Of a stretch of DNA of 9,030 nt, positions 1-7,400 are shown in pieces. The notes beneath the pieces were generated by a model. It worked only from the letters and a program-made list of their open reading frames with translations. It was not told the origin of the DNA and did no database searches. The DNA is taken from NCBI GenBank assembly GCA_032229885.1, contig JAVYAJ010000396.1, positions 1 through 9,030 on the forward strand, given 5' to 3'. This DNA is from Anammoximicrobium sp032229885 (lineage in GTDB: Bacteria > Planctomycetota > Planctomycetia > Pirellulales > Pirellulaceae). A program made the translations under genes and the position numbers. Each line of letters begins with the position of its first letter. Position 1 is the stretch's first letter.

Positions 1-8
1 ATGAATAT

Positions 9-94
9 GGCCTTCGGCCAACAGAGGCACGCGCGGCGTCAGCCCTGGGGCGTTGCCCCAGGCTACGGTGATCGGAGGCCTTCGGCCAAACAGA
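9..94. repeat. Hairpin-rich dispersed repeat with a duplicated GGCCTTCGGCCAA element
   Basis: GGCCTTCGGCCAACAGA at 9-25 recurs at 77-94 with one extra A, so the segment is bounded by direct copies about 68 bases apart. Each copy can fold (GGCC, loop TTC, GGCC). Between them lies a perfect 8-base palindrome: CCTGGGGC (44-51), loop GTT, GCCCCAGG (55-62). No U-run follows it, so an intrinsic terminator is not supported, although it lies just beyond the 3' end of the minus-strand beta-helix gene. The layout resembles palindromic intergenic repeats that I recall from planctomycete genomes and that yield spurious proteins when translated. That family link is from memory. The direct copies and the palindrome are visible in the sequence. 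Confidence 0.7.
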
Positions 95-99
95 TTCTT

Positions 100-124
100 G
101 GGTTGCGAGCACTGGCCCGCGTTA
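100..124 (-). repeat. 25-base hairpin repeat, left copy (inverted relative to 8935-8959)
   Basis: Read on the minus strand this segment begins TAACGCGGGCCAGTGCTCGC and ends in AACCC. It matches the plus-strand sequence at 8935-8959 at 22 of 25 positions. It folds as GCGGGC, a 4-base loop, GCTCGC, with one G-T wobble where the other copy has a G-C pair, so stem pairing survives the differences. It lies 19 bases beyond the stop codon of the minus-strand beta-helix gene. Confidence 0.7.
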
Positions 125-142
125 AGAGTCTGTCAGCGACTT

Positions 143-1513
143 TCAGTTCGTCGGGTGCTCGTACGCGCCGATATCCACGGCCGGCCCCTGCGGGCGGGGC
201 GTGTTGACGCGGTCGTGATCCGGCGCCAGGTCGGAGCTGCCGGCGTCGATGGCGGGGCTGCCTGGCTTCAGCCGCAGGTCGAAACGGTCCGGCGCCGAGA
301 ATGTCGCGGTCGGATCGGCGACGATCAGATTGTGATCCACGGTCATTTGCTCGCCGTCGACGTGCAACGCGGAAACCAAGTTGTTGCGCACCGTACAGCC
401 GCTCGAAGGCGTGCCCCGTTTGTGTGCGCCGACCCGCAGCGCGGCGGGGCCAGGACGCTGGTCGTTGGGATCGAGGACGGTGTTGTTCACCAAGCGGCAG
501 TTGCGCGCTCCGCTGAGCGTGATGCCGTGGTAGTGGTCGACGATGATCACGTTGTTCTCGATCGTCCAATCGACGAACATCCCGTCGAAACAGCCGATGC
601 CTTGCAGCGTGCCGCGATGCGGTTGACGAGGATCTTCGTTGTTGATGATCGTGTTGCCGCGCAGGGCGATCCCGACGACCTCGCCCGTGCCGACGCCTCC
701 GGGGCCCACCGACCAGCTCTGGAACCCGTCGTCGTGGTTGCCGTTCACGGCGTAACAATTCTTGACGATGTTGTATTGGAACACCGAGTAGTCGCCCAGC
801 CCGCGCAGCCCGTCACCGGCAAAGTTCTCGACCACGTTGTTTTCCACCAAGGCGTGCACTGCCGAAACCGAGATTCCAAAGTCGACGTTTTTCAGCCGGT
901 TGCCACGAATGACGATCCGCTCGCCGCCCGCCCCGATACCGTTGGCGGAACGCTGGTTCCAATCGTCGGCCGTCCAAGCGGACGCGGCGGCCGTCGATTG
1001 CAAAACGCACTGCTCGACCAGCACGTCGTGGACCGGACCGTTCCAGCCGTGGGACTGGACGTCGATCATCGTCCGCGGCTTGCCACCGGGCGCGAACTCG
1101 GGACTGACGTGCAGTCCGCGCACGGCCCAGTGCGAACCGGATTGCAGCAGCAGGCTGTGGAACCGGGGCGTGTGGCCCGGCGACGCGGCGATCGTGATCA
1201 CCCCGGCGTTATAGTGTTTGCGAATCGCGACGTCGCCGTAGTCTCCGTCGCGAAGCCAGATGGTGTCGCCGGGCTTGATCAGCCCGTCGGGATTTTGGGC
1301 GACCAAGCGGCGCTGCGGGTTGTACGGCAAGGCGTCCCAGGCTTGGGTCTGCACCAGCTTGGCGTCGATCACCTCTTGCAGGCTGCGCCACGGCCGCGCC
1401 TCGCTGCCGTCGCCGTCAGACCGTCCGTGAATGGGATCGATATAGAAATCGGCTGACATCACGGATGAAGCAAGCACGGTCAGAACCGCTGCCACCATCG
1501 ATGCGCGCGTCAT
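143..1513 (-). CDS. Secreted right-handed parallel beta-helix protein (polysaccharide lyase-like fold)
   Basis: Predicted exported protein of 456 residues, probably binding or cleaving a polysaccharide; the substrate is unknown. Residues 1-21 form a signal peptide (Arg at 3, hydrophobic 6-18, likely cut after Ala21). The mature N-terminus, FYIDPIHG followed by DGSEARPWRSL (23-45), is the 'YVDP..G.D.G....P..T' opening typical of DUF1565 and chondroitinase-B-like helices. Residues about 100-400 are beta-helix coils with Asn-ladder motifs such as IRGNRLKN (202-209), VENNVVEN (223-230), LRGNTIINN (284-292), IENNVII (318-324) and LVNNTVL (341-347). A distinctive HDDGFQSW lies at 260-267. The C-terminus carries LKPGSPAIDAG (415-425) and DIGAYE (447-452), a common closing module of these secreted proteins. 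The reading frame stays open upstream to 1627, but the start at 1513 is preferred: it begins the signal peptide and follows a purine-rich AGAGAGAG about 9 bases upstream. Enzymatic activity is not proven by the fold. Confidence 0.88.
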   Translation of the reverse strand: MTRASMVAAVLTVLASSVMSADFYIDPIHGRSDGDGSEARPWRSLQEVIDAKLVQTQAWDALPYNPQRRLVAQNPDGLIKPGDTIWLRDGDYGDVAIRKHYNAGVITIAASPGHTPRFHSLLLQSGSHWAVRGLHVSPEFAPGGKPRTMIDVQSHGWNGPVHDVLVEQCVLQSTAAASAWTADDWNQRSANGIGAGGERIVIRGNRLKNVDFGISVSAVHALVENNVVENFAGDGLRGLGDYSVFQYNIVKNCYAVNGNHDDGFQSWSVGPGGVGTGEVVGIALRGNTIINNEDPRQPHRGTLQGIGCFDGMFVDWTIENNVIIVDHYHGITLSGARNCRLVNNTVLDPNDQRPGPAALRVGAHKRGTPSSGCTVRNNLVSALHVDGEQMTVDHNLIVADPTATFSAPDRFDLRLKPGSPAIDAGSSDLAPDHDRVNTPRPQGPAVDIGAYEHPTN

Positions 1514-1844
1514 CTTTGCGACTCTCTCTCTTCGTTGTGGAAATGCTGTGGGCAGCCAGCGAACTCGGACGGCCCGCGAACATTCGGCGCCCGCCCCGCT
1601 TGGATCCACCGGCTCGCGCCGCGACACGGAACGTCAGAAATCAGAATTGACCGGACATGGAACGGAAAGCCGCCCCAGATTACCAGAAGTGTGATCTGGA
1701 CACGAGATGCTTGGTAATCGAAATGGCCGAGCGGCGAGCGCAGGGACGCGCCGCGCCGTGGGGGGGACGTGCTGCGTCGCGTCCGTCTGGCTGCGGTGAC
1801 CCGACAATTGTGGCTTGCGGGGCGCGCCCGCCGCGTCTGCGGCT
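1514..1844. other. Spacer between the two minus-strand genes
   Basis: This 331-base spacer should hold the promoter of the beta-helix gene, which is read leftward from 1513, and the 3' end of the isomerase-like transcript. Open frames cross it on both strands, but they have Arg/Pro/Ser-rich compositions, no recognisable domain and no ribosome binding site, so I call no gene. The main feature is the inverted repeat at 1678-1719. A short GC-rich palindrome (GCGGG at 1817-1821, CCCGC at 1827-1831) lies just beyond the stop at 1845; it has no U-run and is weak terminator evidence. I see no convincing -35/-10 pair. Confidence 0.6.
1678..1719. repeat. Operator-like inverted repeat, 8-base perfect arms
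   Basis: GATTACCA at 1678-1685 is exactly complementary to TGGTAATC at 1712-1719. Inside the 26-base interval sits a nested pair, GTGT (1689-1692) and ACAC (1700-1703). An alternative pairing, CCAGAT (1675-1680) with ATCTGG (1694-1699), overlaps the outer arm. The arms are AT-richer than the surroundings and lie 165-206 bases upstream of the beta-helix start. A regulator-binding site or a folded leader RNA are both possible; neither is shown. Confidence 0.45.
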
Positions 1845-2741
1845 TCATTCGGAATCAGACTCGAGCCGCGCAGCCAGGAACTCGTTGTTCCGCGTCGTGT
1901 CCGCGATACAGGCGTCGATGTCGCGATGCGACGTTTCGTACACGTACCAACCATCGTATCCGATCTTCCGAAACGCCGCGAAGGCCGCGGGCCAATCGAT
2001 CGGCCCGGGCTCTTCGATCCGTTTGTCGCCGTTCTTGACGTGAATCATTGCCAGTCGTCGGCGTCCCAACAGCTCGATGCCCGTGATCGCCTGCGCGCCG
2101 TGACCGTAGAAGTCCATGTTGTGCGGGTCGTAGTACACACCGACGTTCGGATGATCGACCAGATCGACCAGCCGTTTGTTGTCGGCGGGGCTGAGCGAGT
2201 TTTCCAACCCGATCACGACGCCCGCGTCGGCCGCGGCGGGCGCAACCTTTTGCAGCATCGACACCAGCGGCCCGTATGCCGCTTCGTCGTCCATACTCGG
2301 CGCGTCGCCGCGAAAAAAAGCCGCCAACAGCACGCCCGCGCCGAGCGCGCTGGCGGCCCGGATCGAGGCGATGATGTTGTCGGCCGCCTGGGGACTGTGG
2401 ATCTTCACGCCGCGATCCAGGATCCCGGCCAACGAGGGAATCACCAGACCCCAACGGTCGGCTTCGCGCTTGTACCGCTGCACGGTCTCGGGGTCGCGCA
2501 GGTTCGGTTGGCCCGCCGTCACTTGCAGCTCGACCCCGCGAATGCCCGGGATCCGCGCGGCTATTTGGAAGACGTCCGGCGTACCGGCCATCCTCATGCT
2601 GGCGGCGCGAATGCCGATCTTCAACGGCTGGACGTCGGCCGCCGGCGCCGTGCGGCCGACGCTTGCCGCCGTGGCGGTGACGACAGCGACTTCCAAAAAC
2701 TTCCGCCGCGTCGCGCCGGATCGAAGTTTGTCCGTGGTCAT
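1845..2741 (-). CDS. Tat-exported sugar phosphate isomerase/epimerase family protein (xylose isomerase-like TIM barrel)
   Basis: 298-residue member of the AP endonuclease 2/xylose isomerase-like TIM-barrel superfamily, which interconverts or epimerises sugars and polyols; the substrate here cannot be assigned. The N-terminus has a twin-arginine signal, TRRKFLEVAVV (11-21), then an Ala-rich segment with likely cleavage near Ala34, so the folded, probably metal-loaded enzyme should be exported. The barrel starts at LKIGIRAASMR (40-50). Candidate metal ligands in the usual order are Glu180 (VIGLEN), Asp205 and His207 (YYDPHN), His234 (MIHVKNGD) and Glu269 (YVYET). GYDGWYVYE (261-269) is the characteristic closing strand. 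Length is normal for the family with a leader. The start at 2741 is the only one giving a complete Tat motif with a short n-region. There is no good Shine-Dalgarno sequence: the upstream bases are a heptamer repeat array. The beta-helix gene lies downstream on the same strand, 331 bases away, so the two may share a saccharide theme without clearly forming one operon. Confidence 0.9.
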   Translation of the reverse strand: MTTDKLRSGATRRKFLEVAVVTATAASVGRTAPAADVQPLKIGIRAASMRMAGTPDVFQIAARIPGIRGVELQVTAGQPNLRDPETVQRYKREADRWGLVIPSLAGILDRGVKIHSPQAADNIIASIRAASALGAGVLLAAFFRGDAPSMDDEAAYGPLVSMLQKVAPAAADAGVVIGLENSLSPADNKRLVDLVDHPNVGVYYDPHNMDFYGHGAQAITGIELLGRRRLAMIHVKNGDKRIEEPGPIDWPAAFAAFRKIGYDGWYVYETSHRDIDACIADTTRNNEFLAARLESDSE

Positions 2742-2799
2742 TTGTTCTTGGTCATTGGTCAGTTGTCATTGGTCAGTTGTCAGTTGTCATTCGTTGTTG
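2737..2799. repeat. Tandem heptamer array spanning the start codon of the isomerase-like gene
   Basis: On the plus strand, seven-base units run in phase from 2737: GTCATTT, GTTCTTG, GTCATTG, GTCAGTT, GTCATTG, GTCAGTT, GTCAGTT, GTCATTC, then a degenerate GTTGTTG. The six central units (2751-2792) are of just two types, GTCATT(G/C) and GTCAGTT. The first unit contains the complement of the gene's ATG (2739-2741), so the array forms the proximal 5' leader and the start itself. On the minus strand, extra ATGs occur at 2755, 2769 and 2790, all out of frame with the gene. Short tandem heptamers of this kind are known from cyanobacteria (STRR sequences), and similar arrays occur in planctomycetes as far as I recall. 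Confidence 0.8.
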
Positions 2800-3085
2800 G
2801 CTGGTTATGAGCGTGGGGTCGTTTTTAGCATGGCACAACGGTGGCCGTTCGGCAAGCGTCCGGTGGCGCGCGGCGCGGCTCTGGGTGGTTGCGGTGACGA
2901 CCACGCGGCTGACGACGTCTCTGTGTTCTGTTACCCTCGCGTTCCCGTAGCCCGTGTTCCCGTGTTCGGGCATGTGCCAGACGAGGCTTGCCGCGTGCGC
3001 GTCGTTGGCCGCGTGTTCGCGAAACCGGGCGCGTGAGATTTTTGTCCATCGCGGGCTTTCGTTCTCGGGCAAGCTGGACGCACGC

Positions 3086-3114
3086 TTGTGACGTGGTTAA
3101 AGTAGGATTACTAA
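3086..3114 (+). promoter_or_regulatory. Weak candidate promoter for the efflux operon
   Basis: TTGTGA (3086-3091, 4 of 6 to the sigma-70 -35 consensus) and TACTAA (3109-3114, 3 of 6 to the -10) are 17 bases apart, in the only AT-rich patch of this spacer, about 90 bases before the adaptor start. The -10 match is poor, so this is a guess led by spacing and composition. Confidence 0.25.
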
Positions 3115-3146
3115 ACACACCCGTTTATTCGCTGCGCTGATGCGGT

Positions 3147-3189
3147 CACCGCCCGGCGGTGCGCGTCGGCGCGCGCCCCTCCTTTTTTT
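3147..3189 (+). promoter_or_regulatory. Leader hairpins followed by a T7 run (possible attenuator)
   Basis: CACCGCC (3147-3153), a single C, and GGCGGTG (3155-3161) form a perfect inverted repeat. It abuts GCGCG (3161-3165), loop TCGG, CGCGC (3170-3174). A run of seven T (3183-3189) follows eight bases after the second arm, ending 14 bases before the adaptor ATG. The eight-base gap is too long for a canonical intrinsic terminator, so a pyrimidine-rich leader with incidental hairpins is equally likely. Confidence 0.25.
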
Positions 3190-3203
3190 CCGAGCGATTG
3201 TCG

Positions 3204-4424
3204 ATGAATGAATCGCGTCAACGATCGTTGGTCTCGGGATTGGCGCTTGGTCTGACTGCCCTGCTGTTGGGACTTGCCGCCGGCGCGGCCGGGATCTGGT
3301 ACAACGTCCAAGAGCGGCTACAGGACCGGGATTTCCTCTCGCAGCAGCTCGAGCGGCTCGCGCCGCAAGCGGATCAAGGTCCGGCCGAGCCGGCGCGGGC
3401 GTTGGTTCGCGTCAGCCACGCCCAGCGCAAGGAGATTCAGCCCGAGCGGAAGATCATCGGTCGGTTGGTCGAGGTTCGCAAGGTCACGGTGGCCAGCGAG
3501 GTGACAGGTAAGATCATCGAGCTGCCCGTCGAGATCGGGACATCGGTGATCGGCGGCCAAACGGTTTTGGCCCGTCTGGACGACATTTGGCCGCGGCTCG
3601 CGTCCGAGCGCGCTCAAGCCACGTTGGACTCGACCCGCGCCCAACTTGCGTACCAGCAGGCCGAGCTGCGGCGAGGCGAACAGTTGAGTCAGACAAACGT
3701 CGTCACGGCCAGCGAGCTCGATTCGTTGCGGGCGTCGGTCACCGAGCTCGAGGCCAAACAAGCCGAGGCTCGGGCGGTCTTGGCGGAAGAGAAAGAGCGG
3801 ATTGCGCGGTCCGTCATCCTGGCGCCGTTCGATGGCGCCGTCGTCGCCAAGCAGGCCGAGTTGGGCGGGTATCTCTCGCCTGGCGACCCGATCGTCGATA
3901 TCGTGTCCCGCGACCAGTTGGACGCATTGCTGATGGTTCCCGAATCGATGATCAACCTGATCGAGCTCGACCAGACGTTGGAAATTGGCTTCGACGCGTC
4001 GGGCGACACGGCGCGCGGCAAAGTTGTCTCGATCACGCCGTACGGTCCTTCGGCGTCGCGGACCTTCCCCGTGCGGGTGCGATTGGATGACCAGAAGGGC
4101 CGTTTGAAAGCCGGCATGAGCGTCACGGCGCCGCTCGTCACCGAGGCGCCGCGCGAGGCGTTGGTCGTGGGTCGCGACGCCGTGCTGGTCCGCCCCGACG
4201 GCTCGACGGTCTGGGTCGCCGTCCCGGACGGGTCCGGCCCCGAGGCGCTGGTCCAGCCGGCGCCGGTGGCGATCACGGCGCGGATGACCGGCCAGTACGC
4301 GATCGAACCCGAGACCGACGCCGCACGAAAATTGCTGGTCGCGGGCGCCTCGGTGGTCGTCGAAGGCGCCGAGCGTTTGACGCCCGGCCAACAGGTCCGC
4401 ATCGTGGGTCAGCAGGAGGGCTGA
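3204..4424 (+). CDS. RND efflux periplasmic adaptor subunit (HlyD/AcrA membrane fusion family)
   Basis: 406-residue adaptor that should bridge the inner-membrane RND pump encoded immediately downstream to an outer-membrane channel. Residues about 8-33 are one hydrophobic helix (SLVSGLALGLTALLLGLAAG...) with no lipobox Cys, so it is membrane-anchored rather than a lipoprotein. The first lipoyl half-motif is at about 90-125 (VTVASEVTGKIIELPVEIGTS), followed by an alpha-helical hairpin at about 130-200 rich in Ala, Glu, Gln and Arg. The second lipoyl half is at about 201-233 (ILAPFDGAVVAKQAELGGYL), the beta-barrel at about 236-310 (including LKAGMSVTAPL, 301-311) and the membrane-proximal domain at about 318-402. 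ATG at 3204 is chosen because it gives a short cytoplasmic tail before the helix; an in-frame GTG at 3159 would add 15 residues encoded by palindromic DNA. No strong Shine-Dalgarno sequence precedes either start. The substrate cannot be deduced. Confidence 0.9.
   Translation: MNESRQRSLVSGLALGLTALLLGLAAGAAGIWYNVQERLQDRDFLSQQLERLAPQADQGPAEPARALVRVSHAQRKEIQPERKIIGRLVEVRKVTVASEVTGKIIELPVEIGTSVIGGQTVLARLDDIWPRLASERAQATLDSTRAQLAYQQAELRRGEQLSQTNVVTASELDSLRASVTELEAKQAEARAVLAEEKERIARSVILAPFDGAVVAKQAELGGYLSPGDPIVDIVSRDQLDALLMVPESMINLIELDQTLEIGFDASGDTARGKVVSITPYGPSASRTFPVRVRLDDQKGRLKAGMSVTAPLVTEAPREALVVGRDAVLVRPDGSTVWVAVPDGSGPEALVQPAPVAITARMTGQYAIEPETDAARKLLVAGASVVVEGAERLTPGQQVRIVGQQEG
4414..4420 (+). 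promoter_or_regulatory. Strong ribosome binding site fixing the GTG start of the RND pump
   Basis: AGGAGGG lies six bases before GTG at 4427, inside the last codons of the adaptor gene. An ATG at 4425 overlaps this start but is in another frame and hits TGA after two codons, so the GTG is the true start. The two-base distance between stop and start suggests coupled translation of adaptor and pump. Confidence 0.85.
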
Positions 4425-4426
4425 AT

Positions 4427-7400
4427 GTGGATCTGATTCGCTTTTCCGTGCGGAACCCGGTCAAGATCGCCGTCGGCGTCATCCTGATGATCCTGTTCGG
4501 GATGATTTCGCTCGAGATCATCCCGATCCAGTTGACACCAGATGTCGAACGGCCGGTGATCACGGTCCGCACCGTTTGGCCGGGGCGAAGTCCGGAGGAG
4601 GTTGAAAAGTCGATTCTGGTCGAGCAGGAGGAGAAGCTGAAGACCCTGCAAGGGCTGTGGCAAATGACGTCCACCGCCGATCTGGGGCAGGCTTACGTCA
4701 CGCTCGAGTTCAACGTCGGCTTTCCCATTTCGCGGGCGCTGCAGGAGGTGGCGAATCGGCTGGACGAGGTCCGGTTTTATCCGGCCGATGTCGAGCGGCC
4801 CATCATGCGGGCGTCGGATTCCGCCAGCGACGACGCCGTGTCGTATTGTCTGCTCCAGGCGCGAGATCCCGACTTCGAGATGGCCGAGATCTATGACTAT
4901 GCGGACCGCTACGTCAAGCCGGTGCTCGAACGGATCCCGGGCGTCGCCGAGGTCAACATCTATGGTGGGCGGCAGCATCAGGTGCACGTTCGCTTCGACC
5001 CGGCGGCGCTTGCGCAGCGCGGCATCAGCATTTCGGATCTGCGCAACGCGCTGCAACTGGACAACGTCAATGAATCGGCCGGCGACATGGCGCACGGCCG
5101 ACAGGATGTCCGCTTTCGCGTGCTCGGCCAGTTCGATTCGCTCGAACCCCTTCGCCAGACGATCGTCAAAGTCGATGCGCAGGGCGTACCCATCCGCGTC
5201 GCGGATATCGCCGAGGTCGCGTTGACGTTGGAAAAAAAGGTCGGCTTCGCCCAGAGCAAGGGGCAGACCTCGATGAGCCTGTTCGTCAAACGTGAAACGG
5301 GAACGAACGTGTTGACGATCACGGATCAGGTGCGGCGAGCGATTGACCAGTTGAACGCGCCGGACGGCGTGCTGGCCGCGTTCAAGCACGACCGCTACGG
5401 GGTGCGTCTGCGGCTGATCTCGGATGACAGCTTCTATATCCGGCAGGCGGTTGGCCTGGTCTGGGGCAATCTGTGGTTGGGCGGTAGCCTAGCCGTGCTC
5501 GTGTTGTTGGCGGTTCTGCGGAACATCCGTTCGACACTGATCATCGCCCTGGCGATTCCGATCTCGGTGATTGGAACATTCGTAGTGATGGCCCTGGCCG
5601 GGCGCAATCTGAACGTGGTCTCGTTGGCCGGCCTGAGCTTCGCGGTCGGGATGGTCGTAGACAACGCGATCGTGGTCTTAGAGAACATCGATCGGCACCT
5701 GGCGCTGGGGGCGTCGCCCGCCGAGGCCGCGTACCGCGGGACAAAGGAGGTGTGGGGCGCGATCTTGTCGTCAACCTTGACGACCGTCGCCGTGTTCGCC
5801 CCGGTGCTGACGATCAAGGAAGAGGTTGGCCAGTTGTTCTACGACATCGCGTTGGCGATCTGCGCCTCGGTGACCTTGTCACTGGTGGTCTCGGTCACCG
5901 TGATCCCGATGGCGGGCGCGATCTTTCTGCGGCATCACCGACCGAGCAGCAATCCCGTGATGCGCAGCCTGCGTGGCGTGTTCGGTCTGGCGCCGTTGTT
6001 GGCCTGGACGTGCGACGTATTTTCGCGGGCGATGTACGCGCTGACGCACCGCGACGCGTGGAGCGTGTGGCTGCGTGTGATGATCGTGTCGCTGATCAGC
6101 GTCGCGGCCGTGGCGCTCAGTTGGATGCTGATGTTGCCGGCCAGCTATCTGCCCGACGGCAACCGGAACTTCTCCTATGGCACGATGTTCAACCCGCCCG
6201 GATACTCGATCGAACAGAACACGTCCGTCGCCAAACGGCTTGAGGCGGCGGTTCGGCCGTATTGGGAGGCGAAAGATGCGGACGAGGCCCGGGCGATCGC
6301 CCCGCTGGTCGATGTGCAGACGGGGCGCCCCATCACCGATGTGCCCGCGCTGGACGAGTTCTATTTTGTGGTGACCCGCGGGCGAGTGTTCATGATCACC
6401 ACCAGCAAGGACCCGGCGAATGTGCGACCGGTCAAGGCGATTTTGAACCGGGCGATGGGCGAGGTTCCCGGCAGTTACGGCTTCGCCTCGCAACGCTCGA
6501 TCTTCGGCCGCAACCTCGGCGGCTCGAACTCGGTGCAGGTGGACGTCGTCGGCAACGACCTGATCCGGCTGAAGAGCAGCGCGGCGCAGCTCCAAGTCCG
6601 TCTGATGGACGAGTTCTCGAAGTTCGCGGTCCGCAGCGATCCGATGACGTTCAACGAAGCGGGACCCGAGCGGCAGATCGTCATCGACCAGGTGCGGGCC
6701 AAGGAACTGGGGTTGAGCGTCCAGTCGCTCGCGCTGGCCGCGCGAGCCTTGGTGGACGGAGCGATCATCGGCGATTTCACCTTCGACGGCGACAATCTCG
6801 ATCTGGTCGTGGTCCGCGATCCGCGAATCGAGATCACCCCCGATCAGTTGGCGGAAATGCCCTTGGCCATCACCGAGCAGGCGGGCCAGCAGTCGATCTT
6901 GCCGTTGAGCGAACTCGTCCATTTCGTCGATGCCGACGCTTCGCAGTCCATTCGACGGATCGAGCAGCAGCGGGCCGTTTCGTTCACCGTCAATCCGCCG
7001 CCCGAAATGGCGCTCGAACAGGCCCAGGCGCGAATCGACGAACTCGTCGCCGACCTGCGCAAGTCGGGCGGGATCACCTCAGACGTCCAAATCCGGCTGT
7101 CCGGCAACGCTGACAAGCTGACTCAGGTCCGGACAGCCTTGCTGGGCCATTGGGACGGCTGGAATCTGCCCTCGCTGAAAAGCGTCGGCCTCAGCCGCCT
7201 GTTTCTGGCCCTGATCATCACCTATCTGCTGATGGCCGCGCTGTTCGAGAGCTTCCTGTATCCGTGGGTGATGATGTTCAGCGTCCCGTTGGCCGCGGTC
7301 GGCGGATTTATCGGGTTGCGTCTCGTCCGCAACCTGGATCCGACGCAGCAACTGGACACGCTGACCATGCTCGGCTTTGTGATCCTGATCGGCGTGGTGG

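Larger units (their letters stand above)
2742..3203. other. Divergent spacer between the isomerase-like gene and the efflux operon
   Basis: These 462 bases separate two divergent genes and should contain both promoters. The left end is the heptamer array. Bases 2941-2970 hold a small tandem duplication, CCGTGTTC at 2952-2959 and again at 2960-2967. The stretch 3086-3125 is an AT-rich island in otherwise GC-rich DNA and is the best promoter candidate for the efflux operon. Bases 3147-3189 are palindromic and end in a T-run. Open frames crossing the spacer are Arg- and Pro-rich with no domain or ribosome binding site, so I call no gene. Confidence 0.6.

Noticed and set aside
53..1456. A 467-codon open frame on the plus strand opposite the beta-helix gene.
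   Set aside because: It is antisense to a gene with a signal peptide and clear beta-helix motifs. Its product is Val-, Arg- and Asp-rich with no recognisable domain, typical of an antisense shadow in GC-rich DNA.
1510..1848. Small 112-codon minus-strand gene between the two left-hand genes.
   Set aside because: It is Arg- and Pro-rich, overlaps the beta-helix start, spans an inverted repeat and lacks a ribosome binding site.
2737..2799. CRISPR array.
   Set aside because: The units are 7 bases long and contiguous with no spacers, so this is a simple tandem repeat.
4409..5389. Long minus-strand open frame inside the RND gene (also 5879-6922).
   Set aside because: Both are Arg-, His- and Asp-rich mirror frames of a confidently identified pump and have no domain or ribosome binding site of their own.
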